Shown here piece after piece: positions 6,824 through 7,727 of a stretch of 7,727 nucleotides of DNA. Under the pieces are notes generated by a model. It was given only the letters and a program-made list of their open reading frames with translations. It had not been told where the DNA came from and did not search any database. This DNA is from JBDSYA01 sp039925865 (GTDB lineage Bacteria; Bacteroidota; Ignavibacteria; Tepidaquicellales; Tepidaquicellaceae): NCBI GenBank assembly GCA_039925865.1, contig JBDSYA010000218.1:1-7727 (forward strand), read 5' to 3'. The position numbers were made by a program, and so were the translations under genes. Positions within the stretch are counted from its first letter, which is position 1. Every line of letters starts with the position of its first letter.

Positions 6824-7237
6824 TATGTATGTTTAAATAAATTGACAAAAATTTAAACCCTGCGGGCTATGAAAGTAAGTTAAAAAGTTTTTTTCGAAAC
6901 ATATATCTATTAATTATATTTCATAATCTATGTCAACCTTTATCTACATCCGTCCAAAACAATGCAATTTTATAAATTTGTATTTTTAGTTTCGATTTCA
7001 TCCGCTTTTCTTTTGATAGGTCATGGGAATCCACCCCTTCGGGGAAAGAAAAGCTTGCAAAAGAAAAACCTCCCGCTGATGAAAAATTATTTCTCCAATT
7101 CTATATTACAGTTTAAACAATGTATTACTTTGAAAAACGTTTTGGACACTATGCTTTATCATAGTTTTCAAATTCATTTTGCATTGTATAAAAATATATA
7201 GTTTCTATTTTGAAAAGTATTTTTTAAAAATATATAA
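6824..7237. other. Gene-poor divergent intergenic region with a doubtful short ORF
   Basis: This 414-base AT-rich region lies between the divergent ecsC and E1 genes and should contain promoters for both, although I cannot assign either with confidence. It holds one open frame, 6962-7201 (+), of 79 codons. That frame begins with a hydrophobic, signal-like MQFYKFVFLVSISSAFLLIG and continues with a lysine-rich stretch of no recognised family. Inside it is a small GC-rich hairpin, CCCCTTCGGGG, at 7036-7046, unlike the surrounding composition. A 6-bp stem (ACTATG 7148-7153 with CATAGT 7160-7165) followed by three more Ts could be a weak terminator. I could not support any of these as a definite gene or signal. 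Decayed sequence is a fair alternative explanation. Confidence 0.4.
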
Positions 7238-7727
7238 ATGATTGAAAAAGAAATTTTACTCAAAGCATATGCCTCAATGTGCACATCCAAAAGAATGGCC
7301 GAAATTTACGATGAGAACCGGCAAATTTGTAAATATGTACACTCAACCTCCCGCGGTCATGAAGCCATTCAGCTTGCCGTCGGCATGCAGTTGAAGGAAA
7401 TCGACTACATAAGTCCCTATTACAGAGATGAATCTATTTTGCTTGGAATGGGTCTGCAGCCGTATGAACTAATGCTGCAACTTTTGACAAAAAAAGATGA
7501 TCCGTTTTCAGGAGGCCGCACTTATTACGGACATCCATCTTTGAAACGAGACGGATTTCCAAAAATCCCGCATCAATCCAGTGCCACCGGGATGCAAGCA
7601 ATTCCGGCTACAGGTATGGCTCACGGAATATCATATCTTGAATCGGTGAATTTATTGAATTCGAAAGAAAGATCCGTTGTAGTTTGTTCACTCGGAGACG
7701 GTTCAGTTACAGAGGGTGAAGTATCAG
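7238..7727 (+). CDS. Thiamine diphosphate-dependent 2-oxoacid dehydrogenase E1, alpha part (3' end outside window)
   Basis: The first 163 codons of an E1 component are present, starting at ATG 7238. The conserved blocks are HSTSRGHEAIQLAVG (residues 35-49), SPYYRDESILLGMG (59-72) and DDPFSGGRTYYGHPS (87-101). Next come PKIPHQSSATGMQAIPATG (108-126) and the start of the thiamine diphosphate/Mg2+ motif, SLGDGSVTEGEVS (151-163). The NN that completes this motif would lie beyond the edge. E1 decarboxylates a 2-oxoacid and passes the acyl group to the lipoyl arm of E2. The sequence most resembles the branched-chain/2-oxoisovalerate-like E1 proteins of Bacteroidota, in which alpha and beta parts are often fused into one long chain. 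Both the substrate and the fusion are inference, since the beta part is not in the window. Upstream is only an A/T tract with no Shine-Dalgarno. Confidence 0.92.
   Translation, partial: MIEKEILLKAYASMCTSKRMAEIYDENRQICKYVHSTSRGHEAIQLAVGMQLKEIDYISPYYRDESILLGMGLQPYELMLQLLTKKDDPFSGGRTYYGHPSLKRDGFPKIPHQSSATGMQAIPATGMAHGISYLESVNLLNSKERSVVVCSLGDGSVTEGEVS

Noticed and set aside
6855..6866. Small CCCTGCGGG hairpin near the ecsC start
   Set aside because: The stem is only three base pairs with no uridine tract and no matching partner, so it is not a credible terminator or operator.
7190..7236. Two copies of aaaaatatata (7190-7200 and 7226-7236)
   Set aside because: They are low-complexity AT sequence expected by chance in this region.

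Overview
The window is AT-rich and densely coded, and it reads as an ordinary chromosomal stretch from a member of the Bacteroidota/Ignavibacteriota (FCB) group. That placement is an inference. It rests on several family-level resemblances: a stand-alone RapZ C-terminal domain protein, a roughly 105-residue family usually mislabelled 'phosphoribosylpyrophosphate synthetase', an E1 protein of the fused alpha/beta type, and start codons with almost no Shine-Dalgarno sequence in front of them. No rRNA, tRNA, CRISPR array, transposase, phage gene or integration site was seen.

Layout, left to right. Bases 1-755 (+) are the 3' two thirds of a PA0069/Rv2578c-type radical SAM protein. An intergenic stretch holds an imperfect inverted repeat (804-876) that looks like a dispersed element. 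A stand-alone RapZ C-terminal domain gene (959-1372, +) follows, then a major facilitator transporter (about 1383-2654, +) whose likely N-terminus has no ATG, GTG or TTG. After a gap carrying a perfect AT-rich palindrome (2786-2803) comes a complete type II NADH:quinone oxidoreductase (2834-4105, +). Two small genes follow on the same strand, 61 and 106 residues long (4107-4292 and 4315-4635). The second converges on the minus strand, with overlapping stop codons, against a dinB-type DNA polymerase IV gene (4632-5820). That gene is broken by two nonsense codons and a one-base frameshift. An EcsC-family gene (6050-6823, -) lies upstream of it. A gene-poor 414-base region (6824-7237) separates ecsC from the start of a thiamine diphosphate-dependent 2-oxoacid dehydrogenase E1 gene (7238 to the edge, +).

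Functionally this is a mix of core metabolism and housekeeping genes rather than one pathway. NDH-2 feeds NADH electrons to quinone without pumping protons, and the E1 enzyme would supply acyl-CoA and NADH as part of an oxoacid dehydrogenase complex. The other genes have regulatory, transport, repair or unknown roles. I do not see a convincing undescribed multi-gene system. The points most worth checking are the triply damaged polymerase gene, the missing start codon of the transporter, the small gene one base after ndh, and the palindromes and repeat in the intergenic gaps.
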